NCBI GenBank assembly: GCA_020860865.1
Contig: JAJBTL010000338.1
Span: 11,387-19,000, forward strand
Direction of reading: 5' to 3'
Length of the DNA: 7,614 bases
From: Planctomycetota bacterium
GTDB lineage: Bacteria > Planctomycetota > SZUA-567
Part shown: one piece after another, positions 1-6,014 of the stretch
How the letters are laid out: every line of letters starts with the position of its first letter
How positions within the stretch are numbered: the stretch's first letter is position 1
Notes under the pieces: generated by a model
Seen by the model: the letters and a program-made list of their open reading frames with translations, nothing else
The model's database searches: none
Told to the model about the DNA's origin: nothing
Made by a program: the position numbers and the translations under genes

Positions 1-576
1 ACGGACGCGCCGGTCGTTCCGGAGACGGTCGCCGGAACGGTTGTCTACCAGGCCCGGCCGCCGACGGACGGCGATTTGCCGGACAAGGTCCGGGTGTCTC
101 GCCGGAGACCGTCGACGCCTGGAAACTGGCGCGGCCGGACGCGCATATCCTCGTCGAGGCGGACGGCGCGGCCGGACGACTTCTCAAGGCGCCCGGCCGC
201 CCACGAGCCGGTCGTCCCGTCCGGGGCGGACACGGTTGTCGCTGTGATCGGGCTTGGCTGTTTCTCTCGGCCGTTTAGTGACGACATCGTGTTTCGTCCC
301 GATGCGGTGTCACGCATGACCGGTCTTCGGGACGGCGACATGATTACGCCCGAGGCGGTTCTGCCGCTCATTGGCCGTGCGGACGGGTTGTTCAAAAACA
401 CGCCGCCCGGCGCCGGGCGCATCCTTTTCCTCAACCAGGCCGATCTGCCCGGAGCCGCCGAGGCGGGCCGCGAACTGGCTATGCTCATTCGGGAACGGAT
501 GCCCGGGGCGGTGGACGCGGTCGCCCTCGGCGCGGTCGCCAAACAGGGAGTCGCATGTCACCTCATCCGGATGTAA
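1..576 (+). CDS. yqeC: YqeC-type selenium-dependent hydroxylase accessory protein, 5'-truncated and frameshifted
   Basis: This is the C-terminal part of a YqeC-family protein; the N-terminal region, which in the family holds a P-loop (GxGGKTT type), lies left of the window. Frame 1 is open from base 1 to the TAA at 574-576. The family pattern is clear in the second half: HEPVVP just after base 200, then VIGLGCFSRPFSDD, VFRPDAVSRMTGL and ITPEAVL, ending in FLNQADLP and VALGAVAKQG. Between about 92 and 194 the family-like sequence lies in frame 3 instead: SPETVDAWKLARPDAH followed by ILVEADGAAGRLLKAP. Frame 1 therefore reads about 34 residues out of register. YqeC is known by phylogenetic profile to accompany selenium-dependent molybdenum hydroxylases; its exact reaction is not established here. 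The gene overlaps mocA by 22 bp, implying translational coupling. Family identity is firm; whether it is functional is uncertain. Confidence 0.85.
   Translation, partial: TDAPVVPETVAGTVVYQARPPTDGDLPDKVRVSRRRPSTPGNWRGRTRISSSRRTARPDDFSRRPAAHEPVVPSGADTVVAVIGLGCFSRPFSDDIVFRPDAVSRMTGLRDGDMITPEAVLPLIGRADGLFKNTPPGAGRILFLNQADLPGAAEAGRELAMLIRERMPGAVDAVALGAVAKQGVACHLIRM
91..194 (+). other. Compensating -1/+1 frameshift pair inside yqeC
   Basis: Adding one G to the GGG run at 92-94 restores K-V-R-G-V-S-P-E, which flows into the conserved LVEADG segment. Removing one C from the CCC run at 192-194 returns the reading to frame 1 as K-A-P-A-A-H-E-P. Each indel sits in a short homopolymer, the typical place for both sequencing indels and replication slippage. 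The net shift is zero, so the gene stays open across the region. The conserved motif is nevertheless replaced by an Arg/Ser-rich stretch. Confidence 0.8.
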
Positions 577-1214
577 TACTACCCGTCGTGCTCGCCGCCG
601 GCGACGGCACCCGCCTCGGCGGCGGCAAACTTCTCCTCGAGTACCGGGGACAACCGCTTGTCCTCGGAGCCGTTCGGGCGGCGCTGTCAGGAAGCGACGG
701 GCCGGTCGTCGTCGTGGTCGGCGCCGATGCCCAGGCGGTGACGGGGGCTATTCGGAATCATATCGCCGACCAACCCGACGCGGCGGAGCGGCTGGTCTTT
801 ACTGAAAACCGGCAGTGGGCCGACGGGCAAAGCACGTCGCTCCGCTGCGGCATCCGGGCCGCCACCACGGTATCGGGCGGAGCCGTCGCTGGAGTCGTCG
901 TGATGTTGGGCGATCAACCGACGATCCGGGCGGAGACGGTCAGGAAGCTTGTCGAACGGCACGTCCGGCAGTGCCGCACCGACCCGGACCACGGCGCCAC
1001 CCGGCCGAAATACCGGGGACGGCCGGGAAACCCGGTGGTGTTGTCGGTCCGGCTGTTCCACGATGTCGAAGCGCTACGCGGCGATGTCGGCGCCAGGGCC
1101 ATCCTGGCCCGGCTTGGCGACAGGCTGCTCCTGTATCCGGTGGAGGATGAAGGGGTGGTCAGGGATGTCGACACGCCGGAGGAGTACGATGCTTTGACCA
1201 GGGAGGGGGAATGA
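555..1214 (+). CDS. mocA: Molybdenum cofactor cytidylyltransferase (MocA/YgfJ family)
   Basis: This 219-residue nucleotidyltransferase is expected to join CTP to molybdopterin-Mo, giving the cytosine dinucleotide cofactor used by xanthine-dehydrogenase-type hydroxylases; it would act in the cytoplasm. Residues 13-25 (LAAGDGTRLGGGK) are the nucleotide-binding loop. N85-x-x-W88 with GQSTSL at 91-96, the metal-site GDQP at 119-122, GRPGNPV at 155-161, GDVGAR at 176-181 and DVDTPEEY at 204-211 follow in the usual MocA order. The LAAG form, rather than LAGG, favours MocA over the guanylyltransferase MobA. The ATG is preceded by AGGGAG at 545-550 with 4 nt spacing, and it overlaps the yqeC stop by 22 bp, so the two are probably one transcript. 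It is slightly longer than the roughly 190-200 residues usual for the family. Position among selenium genes supports a role in maturing the hydroxylase encoded at the right end. Confidence 0.93.
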   Translation: MSPHPDVILPVVLAAGDGTRLGGGKLLLEYRGQPLVLGAVRAALSGSDGPVVVVVGADAQAVTGAIRNHIADQPDAAERLVFTENRQWADGQSTSLRCGIRAATTVSGGAVAGVVVMLGDQPTIRAETVRKLVERHVRQCRTDPDHGATRPKYRGRPGNPVVLSVRLFHDVEALRGDVGARAILARLGDRLLLYPVEDEGVVRDVDTPEEYDALTREGE

Positions 1215-1238
1215 CGGCATCACGGAACGCCGCCTCCC
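1201..1238. terminator. Possible bidirectional hairpin between converging mocA and DUF3343 genes
   Basis: GGGAGG (1201-1206) is complementary to CCTCCC (1233-1238), with an inner CGGC (1215-1218) / GCCG (1229-1232) pair. The element spans the mocA stop and ends two bases before the stop codon of the convergent gene. There is no T-tract on either side and the outer and inner stems are separated by an 8-nt bulge, so it is only a weak terminator candidate. Confidence 0.22.
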
Positions 1239-1240
1239 GG

Positions 1241-1519
1241 TCAGCGCGCGTCGGACGGGACTGATTCCTCGTAGACGGTTTTGCCGTTGTCGGAACTTTT
1301 TATATAGATGCCGCCGACGAGGACGTCGTTGTCCCGGAGGGCGCATTCGGCGTCGTTCCGCTGGTCCTCGTCGATGCGGAGGCAGATGCCGCAGCCGTCG
1401 CCGAGGGAGGACGGCCGGGTCATGACCCTAACATCGATGCCGGCCATGAGAAGGGACTTCTCGCCGGCGAGGGCGTTATGGGTGGTGGGAAAGACGAAAA
1501 CAATTTCTCGGTCAGCCAT
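1241..1519 (-). CDS. DUF3343 (putative Se/S carrier-like) small protein
   Basis: This 92-residue protein matches the small DUF3343 family, described in Pfam as a putative Se/S carrier-like protein. The start (REIVFVFPTTHNALAGEKSLLMAGIDVRV, residues 4-32) shows the family pattern of a short strand, a T-x-x-A helix and a second strand. It is followed by the conserved glycine/cysteine segment GDGCGIC at 40-46 and LRI at 47-49. C43 and C46 are the obvious candidates for carrying a persulfide or perselenide; C59 is further away. There is no signal peptide or membrane segment. The ATG at 1519 has AAGGA 10 nt upstream. It lies downstream of selD and yedF on the same strand but 139 bp from yedF, with its own candidate promoter. 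Family members recur beside selD and yedF, which suggests delivery of selenium; no reaction has been shown. Confidence 0.82.
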   Translation of the reverse strand: MADREIVFVFPTTHNALAGEKSLLMAGIDVRVMTRPSSLGDGCGICLRIDEDQRNDAECALRDNDVLVGGIYIKSSDNGKTVYEESVPSDAR

Positions 1520-1586
1520 GCGGTCGACATCCTTGGATCAAACGAGGCTTTGTAGGGGCGGTTACCGCGACTCCGTGCCGGCGGCG

Positions 1587-1614
1587 TTTGTACCACAATC
1601 CCGCTTCATGTCAA
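1587..1614 (-). promoter_or_regulatory. Candidate sigma-70-type promoter for the DUF3343 gene
   Basis: Read on the - strand, a perfect TTGACA (1614-1609) is followed after 16 bp by TACAAA (1592-1587), which is directly preceded by TGG, an extended -10 feature. The expected transcription start is near 1580, giving a leader of about 60 nt to the ATG at 1519. The rest of the 139-bp gap between yedF and this gene (1520-1658) shows nothing else I can support except the inverted repeat at 1642-1677. Confidence 0.45.
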
Positions 1615-1641
1615 AACCGGTGAATGATGCCCGGTCCCACC

Positions 1642-1677
1642 GACAGTGCGCCGTCCCTCTATGTCAAGTGCACTGTC
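1642..1677. repeat. 8-bp inverted repeat around the yedF stop codon
   Basis: GACAGTGC (1642-1649) and GCACTGTC (1670-1677) are perfect inverted repeats separated by 20 bp. The yedF stop (1659-1661) lies in the loop. There is no run of T after it on the - strand, so it is not a classical terminator. It could stabilise or attenuate the transcript, or be a protein site just upstream of the candidate promoter, or be chance. Confidence 0.35.
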
Positions 1678-2246
1678 CTGGCCGCGCCGGACAGCGTTTC
1701 GACAATGGCGAACATGTTGGTGACGGTGCCGACCCGGAGCGCTTCGGTTTTGCCAAAATGGTTGAGGCAGGCGCCGCAGGCCATGATGGCGGTGCCTTTT
1801 TCCGTCAGGGTCCGGAGGTCCTTCAGTGCCGCCGACCCGTCGCAGGCGAGGTGCACACCGCCATTATAGAATACCACAACGGCGGGGGGCGTGTCGAGTT
1901 CTGTCAGGGAAAAAATAAAACTCTTCAGGAGGGTGCGGCCGAGATCGTCGTCGCCGGTGCCCATGCGGTCGGTGCCGATGGCGACGACGACGGCGTCGTC
2001 CGCCTGGACGGCGCAGCCGGCCGCGTCCGCCCGCGCCGAGAGAACGACCGAGATGTCGCCGTCCGCCGTCGCCTCGGCGCGGAAGTCGCAGTTCCGTCCT
2101 TCCGCCAGTTTCCGGAGGTTTTCCCGGGCCGCGTCGTTGTCGACCACCACCTCGAGTTCATCGCCGGCGGCCAGATCGGCCAGCCGCTTTTTCGCTTCGA
2201 TAACCGGGAGCGGGCAAGGTTTGCCGCGCATGTACAATTGTATCAT
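1659..2246 (-). CDS. yedF: Selenium metabolism protein YedF (TusA-like plus DsrE-like domains)
   Basis: The 195-residue protein has the two-part structure of selenium-associated YedF. Residues 1-70 form a TusA/SirA-like domain with the CPxP motif C11-P-L-P14, whose cysteine in TusA proteins carries a persulfide. Residues about 84-195 form a DsrE-like domain with the strongly conserved GTDRMGTGDDDLGRTLLKSF (91-110), YNGGVHLAC (127-135) and a second cysteine pair in ACGACL (C157, C160). It is cytoplasmic, with no signal peptide. The ATG at 2246 has GGGGG about 7 nt upstream; a second in-frame Met at residue 6 has no such site. The gene lies 68 bp after selD on the same strand, so co-transcription is likely. 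The gap is AT-rich compared with its surroundings, but I could not find a convincing promoter in it. A role as selenium carrier between a desulfurase and SelD or the cofactor is inference from domains and neighbours. Confidence 0.92.
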   Translation of the reverse strand: MIQLYMRGKPCPLPVIEAKKRLADLAAGDELEVVVDNDAARENLRKLAEGRNCDFRAEATADGDISVVLSARADAAGCAVQADDAVVVAIGTDRMGTGDDDLGRTLLKSFIFSLTELDTPPAVVVFYNGGVHLACDGSAALKDLRTLTEKGTAIMACGACLNHFGKTEALRVGTVTNMFAIVETLSGAARTVHLT

Positions 2247-2314
2247 CGCGAATCCCCCAGTGGAAAAATGGCCGGATATGTTTTCGTCTTGTCTAACGTT
2301 TTAAAAAAGCAAGC

Positions 2315-3346
2315 CTACACAACCTCCACCGCCACCGGGCGACGGGCATCGACCACGCCGACAATCGCCGCCGCCGGATCGGTCTGCCGAATGGCCCGGA
2401 CCAGCGCCTCGGCCTCCCCGGCCGGAACGGCAAGGAGAAGGCCGCCGGAAGTTTGCGGGTCGAACACGACTTCTTGCGCCGCCGCCGACAATAAGGCGAC
2501 AGAGACGCGGTCCCCGGCGTGGACGCGGTTCCGCTGGCCGGCGGCGGTGAAATAAAACTCTTCGGCAAAATACTCGGCCCGGGGCAGACACGGGAGGGCG
2601 TCGTACTCTATAGTCAGGGTGACGGCGTCACCGGCCATTTCGAGGGCGTGGCCAACGAGGCCGAAGCCGGTAACGTCGGTGGCGGCGTGAACGGTGAAGC
2701 CTGCGGCGGCGGCGGCGTCCCGGTTCAGCCGTTCCATCGACGCGATGGCGGCGTCGACATCGTCCGACGTGGCGGCCTCGGCGGCGGCCGCCGCGAGGGT
2801 CAGGCCGACGCCGAGGGGTTTTGTGAGGACGAGGCAATCGCCGACCCGGGCGCCACGGTTACGCCAGACCCGGTCCGGATGCACCCGTCCGGTGACGGCG
2901 AGGCCGTACTTCAGGCCGGAATCGTTGATGGAATGACCGCCGGCGAGGGTGGCGTCGGCTTCGACGATTTTCTCGGCGCCGCCGGCGAGGATTTCCCGAA
3001 GGATGGCCTTGTCCCAGCGCTCGGGGAAACAGACGAGGTTCAGGGCGATGACGACGCGGCCGCCCATGGCGTAGACGTCGGACATGGCGTTGGCGGCGGC
3101 GATGCGGCCGAAGCGCCGGGGGTCCGCCACCATCGGCGGAAAAAAGTCGACTGTGGACACGATGGCGTCGTCCGGGGACACTTGGTAAACGGCGGCGTCT
3201 TCGGCGCCGCCGAAACCGGCGAGGACGTTCGGGTCGACTCGGCCGGCGGCGGGCAGGCCGGCTAGAAGCCGGGCGAGACCGCCCGGGCCAATCTTGGCGC
3301 CGCAGCCGCCGCTCGGGCAGTCCTTGAGGGGAATGGTCAGGGTCAC
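2315..3346 (-). CDS. selD: Selenide, water dikinase (selenophosphate synthase), Cys form
   Basis: SelD makes selenophosphate from selenide and ATP, releasing AMP and phosphate. Numbered from the GTG at 3346, the 343-residue protein has the catalytic segment SGGCGAKIGPG with C15 at the Cys/Sec position and the essential lysine K18. The second cysteine of the E. coli site (GCGCK) is Ala here. Further motifs are STVDFFPP (D67), ANAMSDVYAMGG (about 85-96), GGHS (136-139), ATDVTGFG (222-229) and DPQTSGGL (296-303), all in normal order over a normal length. The frame is open back to a TTG at 3367, seven codons earlier. I prefer the GTG because GGAG sits 5 nt before it and the TTG has only a weak site. 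It is the first gene of a likely selD-yedF-DUF3343 group and runs divergently from the desulfurase gene. There is no in-frame TGA, so no selenocysteine is needed to make it. Confidence 0.96.
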   Translation of the reverse strand: MTLTIPLKDCPSGGCGAKIGPGGLARLLAGLPAAGRVDPNVLAGFGGAEDAAVYQVSPDDAIVSTVDFFPPMVADPRRFGRIAAANAMSDVYAMGGRVVIALNLVCFPERWDKAILREILAGGAEKIVEADATLAGGHSINDSGLKYGLAVTGRVHPDRVWRNRGARVGDCLVLTKPLGVGLTLAAAAAEAATSDDVDAAIASMERLNRDAAAAAGFTVHAATDVTGFGLVGHALEMAGDAVTLTIEYDALPCLPRAEYFAEEFYFTAAGQRNRVHAGDRVSVALLSAAAQEVVFDPQTSGGLLLAVPAGEAEALVRAIRQTDPAAAIVGVVDARRPVAVEVV

Positions 3347-3351
3347 CGCGT

Positions 3352-3355
3352 CTCC
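3352..3355 (-). promoter_or_regulatory. Ribosome binding site supporting the selD GTG start
   Basis: GGAG on the - strand, separated by 5 nt (ACGCG) from the GTG at 3346-3344. It lies inside the seven-codon extension that a TTG start at 3367 would add, and so decides between the two starts. Confidence 0.5.
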
Positions 3356-3374
3356 ATTTAAATCCAATCGTCAC

Positions 3375-3382
3375 TTTCGAAA
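3375..3382. repeat. TTTCGAAA palindrome in the selD/desulfurase divergent gap
   Basis: This perfect 8-bp palindrome lies in the 45-bp space between the selD GTG and the desulfurase ATG. The gap also contains TTTAAAT (3357-3363) and is far more AT-rich than the flanking genes. The placement would suit a shared operator, but its right end touches the ribosome binding site of the desulfurase (AAAGGG, 3381-3386), and an 8-bp palindrome may be chance. No -35/-10 pair convinced me on either strand; the promoters may lie inside the opposing coding sequences. Confidence 0.25.
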
Positions 3383-3391
3383 AGGGCTGTC

Positions 3392-4519
3392 ATGATCTAT
3401 CTGGACAATGCCTCGACCACATTTCCGAAACCGCCGGCCGTCGTCCAGGCGGTTGTCCACGCGGTTGAACATTTCGGCAACCCGATGCGCGGCACGCATC
3501 CGTATGCCCTCGATGCTCTCAGGGCGGTGGAAGCAGCCCGGGACGACGTCGCCACGCTTTTCAACTGCCAGCCGGAACGGGTGGCTTTTACGAAAAACGC
3601 CACCGAAGCCATCAACATCGCCGTCGCCTCCCTGGACGGCCATATCATCACGACAGAGGCCGAACACAACGCCGTTCTCCGCCCGCTGTACCGCCACGGG
3701 AATATCGGCATCGCCCGGGTGGACGGGCGCGGCAGGTGCGGCCTGGACGACATCGCGGCGGAACGCCGGCCTGACACGGTGGCGGTGGTTATGGCCCACG
3801 GCGCCAACCTGTCCGGGAATATCGCGCCCGTCGCCGACATCGGCCGCTGGTGCCGGGACAACGGCATCCTCTTCGTCCTCGACGTTGCCCAGACCGCCGG
3901 CCTTCTCGACATCGACATGGACGCGCTGGCCATTGACGCCCTCTGTTTCTCCGGCCACAAGTCACTGTACGGCCTTCAGGGCACCGGCGGGATATGTGTC
4001 GGGGAACGGTTCCCGGCCCGGCCGTTCATCGTCGGCGGCAGCGGCGTCGACACCTACCGGAAGACCCAGCCGGACGAATTGCCGACCCGCCTCGAAGCCG
4101 GCACGTTGAACAGTCACGGCATCGCCACACTGTCCGCAGGTATTGCCTACGTCCGGGAGCACGCACCGGCGGCGCTGCTTGAACAGGCGACGGCTTTGGC
4201 CCGGTCGTTCCACACCGCCGTGGCCGGACTGGACGGCGTCGTCACCTACGGAGACTACGACGCCGATGTCAGGTTGCCGCTGGTGACGCTGAACATCGGC
4301 GACATGGATTCGGCCGACGTGGCGATGATCCTGGCGGACGAATTCGACATCGCCATCCGGCCCGGCAGTCACTGCGCCCCGCTCCTTCATGAGCGGTTCG
4401 GCACGCGGCACCAGGGCGCGGCGCGGTTTTCTTTTTCCCACCTGAACACGCCGGAAGAGGCGGCGCTGGCGGCCGAGGCGGTACAGGCCCTGAGCCGTCG
4501 CCTCGCCGGCAGCCGGTAA
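3392..4519 (+). CDS. Cysteine desulfurase family protein (class V aminotransferase fold, EF2568-like)
   Basis: This 375-residue PLP enzyme is of the kind found next to selD in orphan-selD clusters. The start IYLDNASTTFPKP is typical. EHN (91-93) supplies the histidine stacking on PLP and DVAQTAG (164-170) the PLP-binding Asp164 and Gln167. SGHKSLYG (187-194) carries the Schiff-base lysine K190, and RPGSHCAPLLHE (323-334) the catalytic C328 that takes up the sulfur or selenium. All active-site residues are present, so it should release sulfur from cysteine or selenium from selenocysteine to C328. Its neighbours point to supplying selenium to SelD, or the terminal sulfur/selenium ligand of the molybdenum cofactor; the sequence cannot decide between these. 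The ATG is preceded by AAAGGG with 5 nt spacing. It runs divergently from selD and converges on the hydantoinase gene with a 20-bp gap. Confidence 0.93.
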   Translation: MIYLDNASTTFPKPPAVVQAVVHAVEHFGNPMRGTHPYALDALRAVEAARDDVATLFNCQPERVAFTKNATEAINIAVASLDGHIITTEAEHNAVLRPLYRHGNIGIARVDGRGRCGLDDIAAERRPDTVAVVMAHGANLSGNIAPVADIGRWCRDNGILFVLDVAQTAGLLDIDMDALAIDALCFSGHKSLYGLQGTGGICVGERFPARPFIVGGSGVDTYRKTQPDELPTRLEAGTLNSHGIATLSAGIAYVREHAPAALLEQATALARSFHTAVAGLDGVVTYGDYDADVRLPLVTLNIGDMDSADVAMILADEFDIAIRPGSHCAPLLHERFGTRHQGAARFSFSHLNTPEEAALAAEAVQALSRRLAGSR

Positions 4520-4530
4520 CACTGTACCGG
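4513..4530. terminator. Short hairpin at the desulfurase stop codon, between converging genes
   Basis: CCGGTA (4513-4518) and TACCGG (4525-4530) form a perfect 6-bp stem with a 6-nt loop. The left arm includes part of the TAA stop (4517-4519), and the hydantoinase stop begins ten bases beyond the right arm. It could serve both converging transcripts. There is no T-tract, so intrinsic terminator activity is doubtful. Confidence 0.35.
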
Positions 4531-4539
4531 TGATTCCGC

Positions 4540-5913
4540 TTACAGACCCAACGTCCGTTTGACCAACCGGCCCCGCCCGGGCGCACCGACGAACTCGCCA
4601 TCCCGGGCGATAACTTCGCCCCGGGACACGGTGAGGCGCGGTTTTCCGAGAACGTGGAAGCCCTCGTACGGCGTGTAGTCGACGCGTTCGTGGAGGGCGT
4701 CGTGGCGGATGGTCCAGGCGGCGTCCTGATCCCACAGGACAAAGTCGGCGTCGCTTCCCGGCCGGAGAATGCCCTTTTTCGGGAATAGGCCGAAAATCTC
4801 CGCCGGCCGCGTCGCCGTCACCCGCGCCACATCGGTCACGGACATCCGTCCGGCCATGAAGCCTTCCGAATACATCAGGGACAACCGCGCTTCGACGCCG
4901 GGAATGCCGCCGGGGCATTTCGTAAAATCGCCGCGTCCGGCCTGCTTGTCCAGGTCGAACGAAAACGGGCAGTGGTCGGTGGCGACGGTGTCGATATCGC
5001 GGCGGCGCAGGCCTTCCCAGAGTATCTGGTTGTCCGACCGTTTCCGGAGCGGCGGCGCCATGATGTATTTAAGGCCTTCGTCCGGGTCGTCGTAGCGGCT
5101 GTCGTCCAGGAGAAGGTACTGCGGGCAGGTTTCGGCGAAGACGTTCGCCTGGCCGCGTTCGCGGGCACGGCGGATAACGTCGAGGCCGTGGGCGGTGGAC
5201 AGGTGGACGATGAAGGCGCGGGCATCGCCGGCCGCCCGAGCAAAGGCGAGGACGCGGCCGACCGATTCGGCCTCGGAATAATCGGGCCGGGACAACGGGT
5301 GAAAGCGGGGCGCCGTGTCCCGCCGGGCGAGGAAGCGGGAACGGAGAAAGGCGGTAATGGCGTCATTTTCGCAGTGGAAACAAACGGTGACGCCGAGTTC
5401 CTTCGCCCGTTCGAGCACGCGGAGGACAGCGTCGTCGTCCTGGCGGTTGGCGTAGGTCATGTATATTTTATGACTGGTGACGCCTTCCGGAATGAGCGCC
5501 GCCATGTCGTCCAGCACCTGGTCGTCGACATGCTGGACAACGCCGTGGAAGGAGTAATCGACCACCGCCGGCGCCGCCAGGTCGTGGTAGGTGCGGATAG
5601 GCTCCGCCAGACGGCAGCCGTCCGGACCGTTGGCGACGTGGTCGACAATGGTGGTGGTGCCGCCGACGGCGGCGGCGATGGAGCCGGTGAGGAAGTCGTC
5701 CCGGGCGCGGAAGGCGCCGAGGTCGAGGTCGAAATGGGTGTGGGCGTCGACGCCGCCCGGCAGGCAGTAGCAGCCGCCGGCATCGATGACCTCGGCCGTG
5801 CCGGCCGGGATGTCCCGGGCTATCCGGTGGATGACGTCGCCGTCGACAAGGAGGTCGCCGTCGATAACGTCCGGACCGCTGACGATTTTGGCGTTTTTGA
5901 CAAGCAGTGCCAT
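4540..5913 (-). CDS. hydA: Dihydropyrimidinase / D-hydantoinase
   Basis: This is a 457-residue cyclic amidohydrolase with a two-metal site that opens dihydropyrimidine or hydantoin rings. All metal ligands of the family are visible: H58 and H60 in DAHTH, K149 in SHKIYMTY (the lysine carboxylated in this family), H180 in CFHCEN, H237 in IVHLST and D313 in ATDHCPF. Tyr154 matches the substrate-binding tyrosine. Further family marks are GGTTTIVDH (84-92), ETCPQYL (261-267) and KGILRPGSDADFV (380-392). Length is normal and the protein is cytoplasmic. The ATG at 5913 was chosen because AGGGAGGGA precedes it by 5 nt; the frame is open further upstream to about 5970, but that part is not family-like. 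It follows the hydroxylase gene on the same strand and has a candidate promoter of its own. Hydantoinases accompany selenium-dependent hydroxylases elsewhere, for example hyuA in E. coli, which suggests a shared ring-degradation pathway. The true substrate is not readable. Confidence 0.94.
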   Translation of the reverse strand: MALLVKNAKIVSGPDVIDGDLLVDGDVIHRIARDIPAGTAEVIDAGGCYCLPGGVDAHTHFDLDLGAFRARDDFLTGSIAAAVGGTTTIVDHVANGPDGCRLAEPIRTYHDLAAPAVVDYSFHGVVQHVDDQVLDDMAALIPEGVTSHKIYMTYANRQDDDAVLRVLERAKELGVTVCFHCENDAITAFLRSRFLARRDTAPRFHPLSRPDYSEAESVGRVLAFARAAGDARAFIVHLSTAHGLDVIRRARERGQANVFAETCPQYLLLDDSRYDDPDEGLKYIMAPPLRKRSDNQILWEGLRRRDIDTVATDHCPFSFDLDKQAGRGDFTKCPGGIPGVEARLSLMYSEGFMAGRMSVTDVARVTATRPAEIFGLFPKKGILRPGSDADFVLWDQDAAWTIRHDALHERVDYTPYEGFHVLGKPRLTVSRGEVIARDGEFVGAPGRGRLVKRTLGL

Positions 5914-5918
5914 TTCGT

Positions 5919-5927
5919 TCCCTCCCT
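5919..5927 (-). promoter_or_regulatory. Strong ribosome binding site of the hydantoinase gene
   Basis: AGGGAGGGA on the - strand, 5 nt (ACGAA) before the ATG at 5913. It is the best ribosome binding site in the window and fixes the start against the upstream open frame. Confidence 0.7.
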
Positions 5928-5975
5928 GGCCGACAGGATGATGATTTGACGAGGCGGTCTTTTGGCCCACATTAC

Positions 5976-6003
5976 CTTATATGGCTATCGTCTCACAGGT
6001 CAA
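5976..6003 (-). promoter_or_regulatory. Candidate sigma-70-type promoter for the hydantoinase gene
   Basis: On the - strand TTGACC (6003-5998) and TATAAG (5981-5976) are 16 bp apart, each one base off the consensus hexamer. They lie in the 101-bp gap after the hydroxylase stop. The transcription start would be near 5969, leaving a leader of about 55 nt. The AT-rich -10 region stands out in this GC-rich DNA. Read-through from the hydroxylase gene remains possible as well. Confidence 0.5.
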
Positions 6004-6014
6004 CGGAACCGGTC

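Noticed and set aside
91..194. Programmed ribosomal frameshifting in yqeC
   Set aside because: Two opposite shifts would be needed within about 100 bases, with no slippery heptamer or following structure; indel error or mutation is simpler.
2247..2314. Terminator or promoter in the AT-rich selD-yedF gap
   Set aside because: There is a run of six T on the - strand soon after the selD stop but no hairpin before it, and no -35/-10 pair with acceptable spacing.
1308..2555. 415-codon open frame on the + strand
   Set aside because: It is antisense to the DUF3343, yedF and selD genes, has no recognisable motifs and biased composition, and reflects the high GC of the region.
3962..4918. 318-codon open frame on the - strand across the desulfurase/hydantoinase junction
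   Set aside because: It covers parts of two well-supported genes in the wrong frame or strand and is Arg-rich without motifs.
4972..5949. 325-codon open frame on the + strand
   Set aside because: Shadow of the hydantoinase gene, which has all catalytic residues on the other strand.
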